Notes under the pieces: generated by a model
What the model saw: the letters and a program-made list of their open reading frames with translations, nothing else
Database searches by the model: none
Told to the model about the DNA's origin: nothing
Shown here: one piece after another, positions 24,946-40,023 of the stretch
Layout: every line of letters starts with the position of its first letter
Numbering within the stretch: position 1 is the stretch's first letter
Translations under genes and position numbers: made by a program
DNA from: Diphasiastrum complanatum
Lineage: Eukaryota > Streptophyta > Lycopodiopsida > Lycopodiales > Lycopodiaceae
DNA length: 64,000 bases
Assembly (NCBI GenBank): GCA_029204225.1
Contig: CM055092.1
Span: 65,508,923-65,572,922, forward strand
Direction of reading: 5' to 3'

Positions 24946-24950
<5 letters not shown>

Positions 24951-25023
<73 letters not shown>
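24951..25023 (+). repeat. (GA)n microsatellite, 73 bp
   Basis: Paralogous to 54216-54255 (40 bp). Confidence 0.97.
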
Positions 25024-25025
<2 letters not shown>

Positions 25026-25675
25026 ATGAAATAGTTAAAGGTAACCAACACTCCCAATTCTAGGAAGGTGTGTAGCCGTTATTTTCTTCCGATAAGGCAT
25101 GGTTCAAATGTTTCTTGTTGGACGAAAAGTTCCACGAGAAAGCCCAAACGCCATAGGGAGGGAGCATGTGGTGACATTCTGGAATAGGATATAACCGTAC
25201 GGTTCGGAAGTTTTGATTAGCACTCTACCATGTTCTTTCCTTCTTTTCTCCTCGTGTGTCTTTAGATTTTAGGGTTTAGGGTGTGTGTGTGCATGTGCGT
25301 GTGTGATGCAATTTGTGCCTGAACACTGCTAGATTATGAACAAAATGTGACTCAACATCACCACATTTTTTAGATTCTTCCACCACATTGAGGCCTTCAT
25401 GCTGCTTTGTTGATTACGTTTGTCATTGAAATGACGACACTTCTCCACTAGTGCTTTTATGAACCCGCTGGGGAACTCCATAATTGGCCCATGAAAAAAA
25501 ATGATTCCCACTCTCAACAATCCATGGTATACATAATTAATGTTTCAAGCTTACTAGTTTTTACTCTGATTTGTGGGATCTTAATCTAGTCCTGTTATTT
25601 TAATTTATAGGGTCAGAATTTATCTGTTGTGTATTAGTTATGTTTCATGCTTAGAAATAGAGAGTGAGGAATATT

Positions 25676-27643
<1,968 letters not shown>

Positions 27644-27737
27644 GGAGAGAGATGGTGATGTTTTTTTCTTACTAAGTTTTAAGACTCCCATTGGTTGTCT
27701 TCAGTATTTATCCCTCTTATTCTGTTGCACCCATTAT

Positions 27738-28898
27738 GTCAGATACTAGATCCCCTAGTCAGAGGTCAGGCCATAGTCGCGGGTCATCCCGCCTTTCCTC
27801 TATGGGCGAGAGTGAGGTCATTAGCTACCTTAGCCAATTGTCTTCCTCATAGCAAGATAGGGTCTTACAACGCTTGAGGGCTCGACGCGAGGCTCATAGC
27901 TCCTCTCGATTGGTTGAGTACACATCATCGACCGAGGAGATTCAGTACACTCCTCGTGTAGACCAGTCACATGTTTTCTCTTTTCGTGAGGGTCACTCCG
28001 ACGCGGGTCGCACCCCCACCCATGTCACTACTACCAATGCTTCCTCCCGACACTCTCGGGAGAGGAGCAGGAGCCGCCTCGGTGTCTCCTATTGCGGAGG
28101 ATGTGGTGATGACCCTGACGTGGTCATGAAACTTGCACGAACGTGTAGCTCATCTCGTCGTAGGGAGTCCCTACTTCGAGATACACTGACCCGGGAGGTA
28201 GCACGTACGTCACACGATACTGCAGCTCCTACATCTGTCACACCTCAAATTCCTAGCACTCCCACTTTCACCCCTCACATTTTCTCTCCCTTGCCATTGA
28301 GTCATTTCCACCAGACTATACGTCGTGGGGTCACGTTTCACCGTGGGGTTTTTAGCCCACTCCACCCTAGTCTTCCCCTATATATTCTCCTCTCCAAATG
28401 CCCCCCATTGGCTATTCTCCCCTTGGTACCCCACAACATCAGTATTCTCCCACAACATCGACGAGACATCTTTCATACCTTAGGCCACCCCCGTGGACAC
28501 TCACATGGCCACATCTCCCATACCGGAGGGCACTCCCATAGACACTGCCATGGCCACATAGCCACCAGCTACCATACCGCCATCATATGACATAGACAGA
28601 GATGGTCACAACATTGAGAATAACCGTGGTAAGAGAGTCATCACGTGCATGAGAGAGCTCATGTATATCCACTTTTCTAGAGACATCTTTCGTGACTGGT
28701 GCGATGTCAGCGATGACCGCAAGAATCGCGTCATTGACCAACTGCATAGTGAGTTCCTTGTCCCATCCCAGGACATGGAATTCGAATGGAAATTGATGAG
28801 ATGCCGCATGGGAGCTATGTTGAGCCACCACAAATCGAAGATCCAAGATGCAGTGAAAGCCAGAGAGGCATGCCTTCCTACTGGAGAAAGAGGACTGG
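27738..28898 (+). pseudogene. Ser/Arg-rich plus transposase-like ORF block, truncated third copy
   Basis: Starts MSDTRSPSQRSGHSRG at 27738, with the same stop after SSS as in the other two copies. A long open stretch follows (27874-28590), starting MRARREAHSSSR and passing through the region that is frameshifted in the other copies. The transposase-like part (28560-28898) has MRELMYIHF and RDIFRDWCDVSDDRKNR and is cut off at 28898, inside the equivalent of RPSYWRKRTG. Everything corresponding to 12530-18130, including the DUF7869 gene, is absent. Confidence 0.55.
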
Positions 28899-30500
28899 TA
28901 GTATATTGCATTTTTTTGGTCAAAATTTCAAAAATTCAGCAACTATAATCAATGCTGATTTTCTAGAAGAAAATGTGCTAGATGTATCTCATATGTGCAA
29001 AATTTGCTATTATGCCACTTTTTACTGATTTATGAATGTGGCTATGTTAAAGAGTAGCTATGAAATTCTATGGCATGTTCAAATGTCATAATCAATTTTC
29101 AAATGACAGCTATATCAGACAAATTAGAGCTATTTTTATTACGTTACTATTTTTAATAAGTTTGTTAAATAGCAATAAGCTATTTCTAGCAACACTCATG
29201 AGTAACTTTGATGGATGATAATATCGACAGTTGCTAAGTAGTTTTATTAGATGGCAATTTTTTGCCATATTGTAATGATGAAATGTACTTTATATCATGA
29301 TTAATAAAAGATGCCCAGGTACCTTTAAGGCACTGACTTAAGTTTCAAAGAAAGGTCCAAAGGTTAAGGGTCCTGCAAACAACGACAAGCAAAGTTCAAT
29401 TCAAGACAAAGACAACAAACCAGCGAAAATACCCTTTTGAAGATTAAGGATGTCCTTGAATAATTACGACCATGACCTTATCATAAAGGTCCAAAAAGAT
29501 TTCACAAAATAAAATATGTTGGCAAGTTCAAAATCGTTCAAACAGTAATTAACCACGATCCATCAAAGATTATCGAAGAAAATTTGGAGTTCTAGCTCAA
29601 ATCAAGGATTTAGTAACATTGCTTCACAATTGAAGGGGTTCTGGATAAAAATTGATGAATCTTTATTGATTGAGTACACTGCAAAATATACCATTCAAAA
29701 TAAAATTTTGCAGGTGAAAATGCTTATAAGACATTCAGGTGTCTTGGAAGAAAAGAATTGACGAGGTCAAACAATGGAAATGACCGAAATATACTAGGAT
29801 GATCAATTTCAAAATTATGTTGAGAGGCCAAACGCATATTCATGTGATGGTTTTCAAAATGAAACAAAGAAATGATGTGAAAGGTGCTATAAGCTTTATT
29901 GAAGGTCAGTTTTGAAGAAAATATACTTCTAAAAGTCGTTGGAAGAGGTCCTACCATGGACTCTTCGATAATTCAGAGCCCACATATCCTTAATCGACAC
30001 TTGTCAAATGGACCTGAAACTTTTTATCAGAATGAGTAAAGTCGAATTCCATGAAATGGATTCAATGGAAAGCCAAAAATGGATGGTGTTTGAAAGTGAG
30101 AGGTTGGTAACTGCCTCGTTCTCTCTCTCACGAGGTATTGGAGGGAGAAGCATGGAGGGATTCAGTCTGCAGAGAGAAGAAGAGGAGAGTTTTTGTTTTT
30201 GGTGAAGAGAGTATTCTTGCATTCAATGATCAGAAGATTGCATCCTTGCATTCAATGAGTAGAGCGATCATTCATTTTGAAGAGAGTGCATTCCTACAAT
30301 GAGTGGAGAGAACATTACTGCATTCAACCAAGGATTTTGTTTTTGTTTTGAGTGAGCAGAGAAAGGTAAATCCATTGTTGAAGAAGCTGCAGTCGTGAAG
30401 ATCCAAAAAAAAATACTATGATTCCTACCTGTGCTGATTCTTGGATACCATAAGAGAAACAAGAAGGTGGTTGCCTTCTATTGCTGCGCTCTTCATCCCT
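28899..30500. other. island with no copy elsewhere in the window
   Basis: Block-2 homology stops at 28898 and desaturase intron homology starts near 30500. Between them I see AT-rich DNA, a CATTCAATGA motif repeated around 30215-30330, and short frames at 30004-30222 that I cannot assign. It could be a decayed retroelement leader or LTR, but no TG..CA ends, PBS or coding motif were found. Confidence 0.5.
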
Positions 30501-31079
30501 CTGCGCACCTACTCTCCCTCTCTACCTGATGGGTGGTTTGGCTCCACAGTCATTCCTTTGTGTGTGTCTTCTTATCAGGATCTTGGAGGTGCTTTCTCCT
30601 TACAACTAATAGCCACAATTCACAACATATATTGATAATCTAATTTTGAGATACTATTTCTAGATGTTTGGTCTTAGGCAAAAAAATTCTAGGATATTTT
30701 TATGGCTTTCTAAGTAGAGGAAGGTTGATAAATGATTGGAGCTAACATATCCATTTTAATTTCAACTACCATGCATAGGAAGACAATATGAAGAATCCAT
30801 TTCAAAGACAATGGAAAAAGATAATATCTAATCAATATCACTTACCTATTGTCATTGATTGAACAAGAAAAGCAGTGAAAACATTAATATGTAGATTTTT
30901 TTTTTTTGATAAGATGATAATATTTGTTGTAATTTCAGAAAACATGTTTTATTATGAGTAAAATTAAATAGACAACATAATAATGAAAGGGAATGACATC
31001 AAGCAACTGTTATAATCAAAACATGAATCTTGCATCAAGCATTTGATTGTATTAAAGAGTAAATGTTTTTCTATACAAC

Positions 31080-32980
31080 TTGCATTGCTGCCCAACCATA
31101 AGGCACAGTTGGAACTCCTTTATTTAGATCAACCATCAAGAAAGTTGTGGATTCCACCACATGACTAATCTCAAATAATATTTCAAGTGTCCATCCACAC
31201 ACCAATTGCACCAAACATGTAATATTTGTTATATAGAAAGATGAACACACAAGTAGTCCTCTTGACAACAAATTCCAACAGTGTATTTCACTAAGCATAT
31301 TCTAATTGGACTAAGAAACATGTGTGTTTTGATTATCAACAAACCTGTGATAAGATATATAGCTCCATCATTGTGGAGATTTCGTAGTTGCTATAAAGAA
31401 ATGGAAGGATGACAATGTAAACAACATAGGAGAGTTTTGATCCCCAAAAAACCAAAATTTCCGAAGGTGTCATTTTTGTGATAATGCCTCTAAATGAAAA
31501 ACCACACGTTACACATAACAAAGAGCACGCATCAGTGTGACAATCCAAGAAATAAACTTGATATTTGGTACATATCATTTTCACAATTTTAGCAAATGAG
31601 ATGGAAATAAGTATATGAATTTTCATATTTTAAGACTTAGTGCAAATTAAGAGATATAATACTCACTGTCCAATTTTTCCTGTGAACAAGGCTTGAAAGT
31701 CATCGAACCAAATAGCCTTCAATGTCATTAGACCATAAAGTGGCATAGGTATATGTGCTGCAATGCACAATTCACAATTAATTCACCTAGAATGTTGAAA
31801 GAGTACTTGCAAAAAAAATTAATGCTAAAAGGATTCATAAGGCTTTCATAGCTCGAATGATGGCATTGGTAACTATGTGGGCTATTATTGTAACGCTCAG
31901 GACAATAATCATTCTTGCTAGAGAAAAATCCCATGACTCACCTGATAGGCATGAAAAGAGTGTTTTGGTTGTTCTAAGTGCACCCTTCTGATATCAACGT
32001 CATTTGCTCCTATAAAGGTGTTCAACCTTACAAATTCATTCAATCGTATGTACTCACGATGACACTTTGCATCATACATACTCACATGAATATTGTGCTA
32101 TTGAATACAATATCAATGCTACTTATTTGATTTGAAGATCAAAATTTATGTCAACAAGTTTCATTTTAACATGGATTGAGAAAACATACTAATATCTGGG
32201 TCAAATTTGTTCACATTTGTGTAAGCATGATGTTCATTAATGTGTTGTTGCCTATCAAACAATACAAATCACAATGAGAAAACAAATTTTCTCAACTTAA
32301 AAGCGATTAGATATTTTTTTTATATTTTAAGTATCATGTAAAATTTACCTGGTAGCTCCAATTAAATCTGAAGATATTCCCATCAAATATGAGAACCAAG
32401 GCCATGTACAATATGCTCCTGCAAAGAAGTTTACATCCGAGGTGCTACAAAGATCAGCTCTTCTAATTTACAAATCTCTTTTGACATCTTAAAAGCTTCC
32501 AACTTTACTCAATGACATGCTTGTAGTGTTCATTTAACAAGTGGAATGTAAACATCGATCATAACCATGTAGTCATTTGCAAAGACAACGGTAGATTCTG
32601 TAAAGGTTTTCTTTACATTAACTTGTATTATGTTCTCCTAAGAGAGCCAAACATCTAAGTCTCTTATTGAATGTTCTTTACATGCACAAAATGAGCATTT
32701 TGGCTATGATATTTCTATCCTTTATCAAAAACACATATACATATAAACTAGTAGTTGTAAAATGTATCCAAAAGCAAGAAAATTGGACACGCACCATGGT
32801 TGCCGTCATGCATAATATTCATCGCGATATGCGTTGATATGTATCCAAATGCAATTATAGCATATATAGAAGAAATGATAGGATTTGGACTTGGAGAAAC
32901 ATCACATAGTAGAAGAGGAAATACAATGCTAAGATCACAGCTGACTTGATAAACAAGTGTGAATGCACTCTTGGATTCAC
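31080..32980 (-). pseudogene. front-end desaturase pseudogene, exons 4-10 only
   Basis: Exons in transcription order: e4 32980-32795, e5 32418-32349, e6 32251-32190, e7 32009-31942, e8 31757-31667, e9 31489-31345, e10 31205-31080. Exon 4 is 186 bp instead of 184 (net +2, frameshift) but still ends in HDGNH. Exon 6 lacks exactly 12 bp at its start, in frame, and reads HINEHH. Exon 8 has lost one base (31743-31744) and shifts into a stop. The exon 10 acceptor is AA instead of AG. Exon 9 here keeps a good acceptor (TTTAG before AGGCATT), unlike the full-length copy. Homology ends at about 33113 upstream and about 30500 downstream, so exons 1-3, 11 and 12 are absent. Confidence 0.9.
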
Positions 32981-33113
32981 CTGCATCGTTTTCAATTAAA
33001 AAATGATCATTAGATTTTTACAGTTCATACAAACATTTATATATTTAGCCTAAAGATAAAATGATGTGAAGGCCTAATTACTACTAAATTATAGCTTTTA
33101 TATTGAGTATTTT

Positions 33114-33354
33114 AAGTGGATTGAAAATAACTCATTTATGAATTTCAGGAAGGAAAATGCCTTTGATTAGAGGTAGTATATATCTTGTGGGGCGAGTTGA
33201 GTAGAGTTGCTTATTGTGGCGAGGTAGGTTTAGGCTCCAACCTCGACGTCCTTTGACTAATGACATTTCAAAATCTTTTATGATGCAAAATCTAAAGGAC
33301 ATGGCTTGGCAATATTTGTGAATTTGTTTATAAGGACTCGTTCACTAAGTCTTG
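33114..33354. other. junction sequence, no gene seen
   Basis: Lies between the end of desaturase homology (intron 3) and the start of the second copia pol fragment. No matching sequence found elsewhere in the window. Confidence 0.5.
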
Positions 33355-33675
33355 TGCTCGGCCTTGCTCCTTGTGGATCTTCTCGGCTCCTTTGGCACTT
33401 GATTTTGATCTTCCAAAAGATCATTTTCAAGAGGCTCCTCCTTGGGTGTTACAAGATCTTCATCACCTAAGAGATTAGATGCATTTGGAGACAACTTGTA
33501 ACTTTGAGATTCATCAAACAAGACATCCTTGCTAACTTTTACTTTCTTTGAAATAGGATCAAATATCCTATATCCTTTGCTATTTTCACTGTAGCCTACA
33601 AATATTCCTTTGAAGGAAGTTGTATCTTCTTTCCTTCTTGTTTCTAAAGGAATGTGGACATAACATATACATTAG
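33355..33675 (-). pseudogene. Ty1/copia integrase/RT linker fragment, copy 2
   Basis: Second copy of positions about 690-1015. Where copy 1 has a stop near 928, this one reads GYSENS on the minus strand, so that stop arose after duplication. The RT half is missing because homology begins only at 33355. Confidence 0.8.
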
Positions 33676-34049
33676 AGGAGTTCTCAATATCAAAAAGACC
33701 CTTTGTAAAGATACTTTTATTTTTTTTCTTTAGTTTTGACCGTCACCAGGCCCAATCAAAATGCACAGATTTGAAATTAATTGAGAAATCAAAATGCAAT
33801 ATAGAAAACTTTGAAATTTGTGTCCGGGCAGCATGGACGTATCCCATTGGTTTCTTCTTCTTGCCCGACACGTGCTAATCTGCCCGACGTCAATACCTCA
33901 AGTTAAATATATTTGACTATGCTAGTTAGTATAATGAAATTTTCTAACTATACTAGTTACAGTTATAGAAATACAGTATATACAGTTACATAAAATATGG
34001 TATACGAAGTAACTGCGACTATGTTGGCATTCACATTAGACTAAATGTG

Positions 34050-35485
34050 ATACGAAAAATTGAAATTAACTATCATATTAGAGAGATTTTTGGCACCAAA
34101 GCTTTGAAAATAGCAATGGCAAGGAGACCCAGATCTACAATTGAGTCTATGATTTTTTACAATGAGATGAAGCTGATAACTGGAAGCCAACAAAATATAC
34201 GAAGAATTCATGGGTATTGCTGCATCCATCATCAAAGGGCAATTTTCGACAAAAGAAAAGAGCAAAAATGACTTACAAATCTTATTGGAAAGCAAAGAAT
34301 TTGGAGTTTAAGACTATCCCAGGAGGTCAATCGATATCAGAAGTCTTAGTACAACATGTATATATGCATTTAGAAATCAAAGTACATGTTATCAATCCTC
34401 ATGATCATCAAAAATGTCATTGTAAGTATATCAAAACATATGCACTCTACAACAGTCATAGGTGATTTTCTTTATTGATGCTCTTCAGATTATGATTTAA
34501 ATGCTTCAACATTGTTTTTTTCTTTCAGATTTATATCCATCATGCATAAGTGAATGGGAGCCCGCACAATCACTTGCAGCAATATTAGACGTAATTCACT
34601 CTGATGTTGGAAAGCTGCAATACAGAGGAAGAAGTCCAAAGGAACTTGCAGTTTGTGATATCTATTTTTATGAATCTTCATATACGCCACAAACAAATGC
34701 AGGTTTTGGCAAGCTTGAAGCAATTACATTGCCTAGTTTTCAAAGTGATGAGTGGCCTACTCCTGATAGTATTGTTTCTAAATTCTTGAGATGCAAACCA
34801 CTCGTTGATATTAGAAATCCTATGAAGATAAGCACAGGCTCAAAAAATTGATCACCTAAGTTGGTTTATCTCATTACATATATTCGCTGATTTTTTCTCA
34901 AGTGCTAGTGTTCGTAGGACACCAACTTTATTTGTTTGCAAAGATTTATCAGATAAGACTTTGTCAGATCTCATGGATCAAGGCTAGGATAGTAAAACAA
35001 ATAATGACATAGAATGCAGGATTAAAAAGTCCTCAATGATCTTTCGTTATCATATCGAAAAGCAAATGATCAGTCTCACATTTAGCTATCAGGAATACAA
35101 GAAAACTGAAGGTACATGGCTACCACTGGATCAAGACTTTGAACTAAATGGTCACACAAACCGAATGGAGATCAGCATTATCTACAATGAGGGGTTTTTG
35201 ACTATGGTTGAGGTGGAAGAGCATTGGAAGCTTGATTTTATGAGAACAGAGCTCATGCTATTACAAACCAATCTACCAACATATTTCAGATTTATCATCA
35301 ACGGAAGACTCGTAAGTACTTTTTGTTTATTGCCATTTTAAGATAGAACAAAATAATAAAAAATGTCATCATTTACAATTGCACATTCACTAATATTTGT
35401 CATGTCACAGATGCGAAAAAGACAGGAGCTGATAATGTGCTGCAAAGGTCTACCTACAACAATCACCATTGTGGGAGAACAATAG
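34050..35485 (+). pseudogene. fragment of an unrecognised intron-containing plant gene, copy 2
   Basis: Same blocks as 1310-2690. Here the second intron acceptor is a good TTTCTTTCAG, and the exon runs on through ILDVIHSDVGKLQYRGRSPK and IYFYESS, a segment deleted in copy 1. It is broken later by an extra A near 34846 (GSKN then stop) and a TAG at 34987, then stays open to 35341 (FRFIINGRLV). A possible last exon follows an acceptor at 35410 and reads DAKKTGADNVLQR, ending in TAA near 35497. Family not recognised. The best consensus would combine the two copies. Interrupted in both, so neither is likely functional. Confidence 0.5.
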
Positions 35486-35987
35486 TTTCAAATAAACTCT
35501 AAAAATTTGTGTATACACTCTTTCATTCAATAAATGAAAGCCCAAGTTGGGCATCAGTACATGCTTTTTGTGCTCCCAAATTTATAAAATGGAACAGCAT
35601 TTGATATATCAATGTATATTTATCTATGAATTCTATATATGTATTTTTGTTCTGTATTTGTTCTAATCTTAATTTAGTATAACTACATCATCCTTTACAC
35701 CATCATCAATAACGGGAGGCTGAAGCCTTGCCCTAGCCAGTATACTCAGGATCATTTCTTGTCTAAAACTGTACACCTGGCTTGATGTGTACTCAGAAAG
35801 TGTAAACTGCAACATTAGACATTCATGTATTTGTAATGGCTAAAAACATCAACAAAATAGAAAACTAATCATGATTCCAAAAATAAGAATATACAGAATT
35901 TATTACCTTAGAAATATCAACATCTTCCTAAAGGTTGAACCACTCAAAAAATAACTTGGCATTGTATAATGTGTACTACCCACAACT
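35486..35987. other. spacer, no gene seen
   Basis: Second copy of 2691-3154. Confidence 0.5.
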
Positions 35988-37558
35988 GAATGAATCATTT
36001 TGCTGGGGTGACTGCAAAAAAATTCAGCACACAAGAAATCAATTATGAAACAGAATGAATTAGAATGAAACAAATACATTAGAATACTGGTTTCAAAATG
36101 CTATTAAGAAAGACAAAATTTACCTCCAAACTGACGATTTGCCAGTCCACGGAATGGGGAACATCTGTAGGAATATATTTACTTAAATAAGGAAGGTATA
36201 TATCTACATCCTTATTTGCGTATTGCTCGTCGAATTAATCTTGACACAAAAACCTTTAATGCTATTATCTATAGATCTCTTAATAGAGATCAGGTTTAAA
36301 CTCCAGTGGTCACTACAAAATAACATTGAAATTTCTTTAGCTGCAATTCTGAGAACTATTTCCATTGACAATGCCAATGTTAAAGCATAAAACAACAAGA
36401 AGCATTTAATATATCTTCATTAAGTAATTACTTACTTATGAGAAATTTGCTTACCTTTACAGATTGTATTCAAGGAATGCTTGTGTATTGTTTTCAGCCT
36501 AAATTTTCTGTTAATTAGGAGATAGACAAGTCTATCAAGGTTGAAGGTTGCTATTTTCTTGCATATGATGCTAGGAATAAGAGCACTTAAGTCAAGGGAG
36601 TATCTGGGGTACTCAAGATTGAGTTAAAGTCATTTTTTATCTTGATGGATCTCCTAAGAGATTTTGGTGGAATGAATTTTTGTACTTTAGTTTTTGAAAA
36701 ATTATAAGTGCATTGGTACCAAAAAGCATTCACGACAGATCTACAAGTAATTGTGGATAGTCTTGGACTATAATTGTTCGGATTTTTAACTTTTGAACAT
36801 TGATTTCCAATGTAAAATGACATTTCACCCAGTTATTCATGTAAATTGAGGTTACATGAAAGTGATGTTACTAGATTGGAGAGAATTAGACCCAATAGGA
36901 AACTTTATCGCTTAGTGTACTTCTAAAGGTCGATATAGTACTTCAATGCAGAGATAGATATTTGGAGAATTATTCCATCTCTAAGTATTTATTTGATATT
37001 CAAGTCAGACTAAGGATTGATTTTTAGGGTAAATGTGAAAGTCAAACGATTGATTTGTTAGTTTTTGAACTTGACCTTCATGATTGGTTGACTGCTCGAT
37101 TGCTCATCCAATGTATCATATGAATTTAGTTTATATGATGACATTTAGATATATTAAAGATTTTACCAATTTGGAGGACTTATCGCTCAATGTACCTTTG
37201 GAATCTGAAAGAGTACTCAGAATCAGAAATAAACAGATGAGGAATTGTTCTATCTCTGGGTGCTTGTTTAGGTTGGTTGGTTAGATTGAGAATAATTATT
37301 CATGAGAAAGAGTTAAAAGCATACAAATTGGATCTTCCCTAGTTACTCGTTATGAGGACAGAACTAGTTTAAGGGGGGAAGAATGTTACGTCCATGTCCA
37401 GTATGTGGGATTTGGAATAACTCCTGACATGGATAGCCAGTCACTCTAGTGTATATGGTTATTAGTTATGCCTCATTATTCCGGGCTTGGCCAGTATAGT
37501 AATTAATAATCATATGAGGTCCCCGATCGATATTTGGACTATGGGGCACTTGCATGGC
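35988..37558 (+). mobile_element. insertion of about 1.57 kb containing a Ty3/gypsy-like 3' end
   Basis: Absent from copy 1, where the flanks join at about 3154-3171. The right part has a purine tract AAGGGGGGAAGAA (37371-37383) directly followed by TGTTACGTCC at 37384, the usual form of a polypurine tract and LTR start. Upstream (37190-37375) the plus strand reads ESERVLRIRNKQ, then with stops ELKAYKLDLP and VMRTELV, which resembles the degenerate polyprotein end of gypsy elements. No intact RT or integrase is present, and I cannot fix the LTR end. 35988-37020 is unassigned. Confidence 0.4.
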
Positions 37559-37735
37559 GAAACTTGCCCATCTACCTATTGGATTTTCTGATCCTTATAG
37601 CCAGGAGCTCCTCCTCTCTTGCATTCCTTCAGCATGGCATGGGGGTGAAGTGGTTAGGGTATTGACTAGCCATTTCCTGTTGGTTGGGTGGTTTTGCTCC
37701 ACATGTGTCCTTTTGGTTGCATGCAATAGGATCTA
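37559..37735 (+). repeat. dispersed repeat of about 180 bp, SINE-like head, copy 2
   Basis: Same sequence as 3171-3350, with GGGTGAAGTGGTTAGGGTAT and GGTTGGGTGGTTTTGC. It directly follows the unique insertion. Confidence 0.35.
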
Positions 37736-38199
37736 GTCATATATTCACTAGGCGATCCTTACAAGTTAAAGTCATCAATTATGCAGTCTCAGACTTGTAT
37801 TTCAACAAAGGTAATTTGTTGGGGACCATCGAGAGGGTGAAGATACATATTAAAGTCACCAGCAAGAATAGAAAGAAGGGAGTTATGAGAACTATCACTC
37901 CAGAGGTCACCACAAGAGTGGGGAAAATATTGAATATGTAAAAGGCAAATTCACATTTGGAGATAGTACTAACATTAACATGACCACCAGGGAGAGAAAA
38001 ATGTGAGGCGAGTTTTGTTTATTGAAGACAAACCACAAGGTTAGAATGCTGAAGAGACAGAAGATAGTTAAAGAGAAGAGAGTGACAGATAGGGAGATTA
38101 AGCCCTCTAATATTCCAGGGCTTCATGCTCATCATCGTCGTCTTCTTGGATTTTCTGTTTTGTGTTTGTTGCATGGGCTTGTTGATCCGACTATTTCTT

Positions 38200-38965
38200 C
38201 TTGTTGTTGTTGAATTTCAAGATCTGATAGTTCTAGATTTCATGGTTCATCCTCTTGCAGTACTTGTAGAATAGTCTCTTCTTGTTCTGAGTAGGTTGTT
38301 GATTCTGAGTCTTCTATGATTGTTTCTGATTGTCGTCAGTTTGGTTGACAACTTTTTTCTTTTGTTGCTTCCTTGTGTTCTTCTTCGAGAATAATGTTTG
38401 CAAGTCATTGATGGAGGACGAGGATACTCCATTCCTTCTTGTCTCCTCTTGCAACAATATGATTATGACTTTGGAGAATGTAATATCTCAGTGTGTGGAA
38501 ATCATCATCACCCAGTTTTCATATGAGGATAGTAGGCTGGACAATAAGGTCATTACAACTTCAGAGCCTTCAATCATTGAACCTATTACCGCCATCTGCT
38601 CTAATAGAGTCTTGAACTGATTAATGTGATTCTGAACATAATCACTTTCTGACATTCTAAGTGAGAAGAAGTTTCTCCTTAGATGCACCTTTTAAGTGAC
38701 ATCCCTCACTTAGTATAATGTGTTCAATATATCCCAAGTCTGATGTGGCCAATCTGTATGTTGGAGATGTTGAGGGTAATTAAGGCAAATGCCTTGCCAT
38801 CCTTGAGCTTCCATGTGGAAATGCCTTGCTCATCGACACTGAAAAGTAGTTCGGTTTCAACGACTATTTTCTAAAGCTCCTTGGCCACCAGTACTACTCT
38901 CATCTTGAATTTCCATAGATGGTAATTCGAACCATCGAGTTTCTCTACCATTAGAATAGACTGTG
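38200..38965 (-). pseudogene. Ty1/copia gag polyprotein, copy 2
   Basis: Second copy of 3930-4760. Keeps VEKLDGSNYHLWKFKMR, FFSLRMSES and the Lys-rich tail. Lacks about 23 bp around 38740 that encode the SSKEAW region and about 30 bp near the start, so it is more damaged than copy 1. PBS and LTR follow in order. Confidence 0.8.
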
Positions 38966-39069
38966 ATTGCAAATCGAAATTACAACAAATTTTTGCTCTT
39001 TATTAAAACAATCGTTCTAATAATGTAAGCTCTAAGTCCACTTCAAAAAAATCACAAAGTAGATATTAC

Positions 39070-39082
39070 AACTCTGATACCA
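39070..39082 (-). other. primer-binding site, copy 2
   Basis: TGGTATCAGAGTT on the minus strand, abutting the LTR end, unchanged from copy 1. Confidence 0.8.
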
Positions 39083-39981
39083 TGTTGGGATTCGGTGAGG
39101 GCTACGTGTCATGACACAAGGAAGCGAGTGGAAATCCTCGGTGCATGCAATGATGTCTATCGTATTCAGACCAAATTCAATAGTTTGGGGTCTATCCTAC
39201 TTGATCACAACTTCAAAAACACTGGATCGATACAATCGATTCCATAGCCATGCACGAATTACATCGATTTCAGCTTTAGCTTTGCGGAAGCATATTAGGT
39301 GTGGGAATTAGAGCAACAAATCAACATAAGCTATCAGTCATACGAATAATTTAATCTACAAATATGTTCATCTGCTAGCAAGAAATAATCTGAAAATGAA
39401 TGAAACTGAGCATCAATCACAATATACACAACTAGATTACTAGAACGTTGATTATTCAGTCCCGAATAGATACAGTTTGAATGTAGTCAGAGTCGTGTTC
39501 TTTTTTTGAAATAATACTCCGTAATAACAGAGAAAAAAAATAAAACAATTGCGCTTTACATGTTCAATTGATCGCTACAATGTCTTTAGGAGCTAAACGA
39601 GCAACAATAGTTTACAATTAAGATTATTAAGGCACTACGTGATGTTGGCAGTCGACTGCCTTCAGACAATATCTAATTCAGTTAGAGATTTTGTCTGAGC
39701 GCGATTCAATGTACTTGTTGATCTGTCGGTAGTCGGATTACGGCCGATTATTCGAGGATGTCGAACTATCGAGGATGACCGAATAATCAAAGATGATCGA
39801 CTAGATGAAGGTGTTTGAACAATCGAGGAAACATTGTCACTGATCTTTTTGTATTTTTGTAGACTATCAGAAAACAAGTGTATTTCTACAGAGAATATGC
39901 AAGTGTACAAGAATTTACAACAGCTAGTAAATGGATCTAGATTAGCAGAGAGATAGGGATGGAGAGGATAAAAATCCAACA
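39083..39981 (-). mobile_element. 5' LTR of a copia element, copy 2 (899 bp)
   Basis: TGTTGG..CCAACA ends. The flank TAAGTTTATG is the same as in copy 1, showing that this is a duplicated locus and not a second insertion. Confidence 0.8.
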
Positions 39982-40023
39982 TAAGTTTATGAATGTCTTA
40001 TCTTTTCCCTAGTAGACATCACC

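Larger units (their letters stand above)
24050..25540 (+). repeat. two tandem units of about 700 bp with central GA arrays
   Basis: Each unit runs: GGTATACATAATTAATGTTTC, a leader ending in a (GA)n array (24221-24296 and 24951-25023), ATCATGAAA.AGTTAAAGGTAACCAACAC, a two-unit TTTAGGG motif and TG tract, then ACACTGCTAGATTATGAAC and CGCTGGGGAA. The second copy of the cluster (52680-54770) has three units, so unit number changed after duplication. No coding function supported. Confidence 0.75.

Noticed and set aside
24050-25540. CRISPR-like regularly spaced repeats
   Set aside because: Units are about 700 bp, diverge from one another and sit in intron-bearing eukaryotic DNA.
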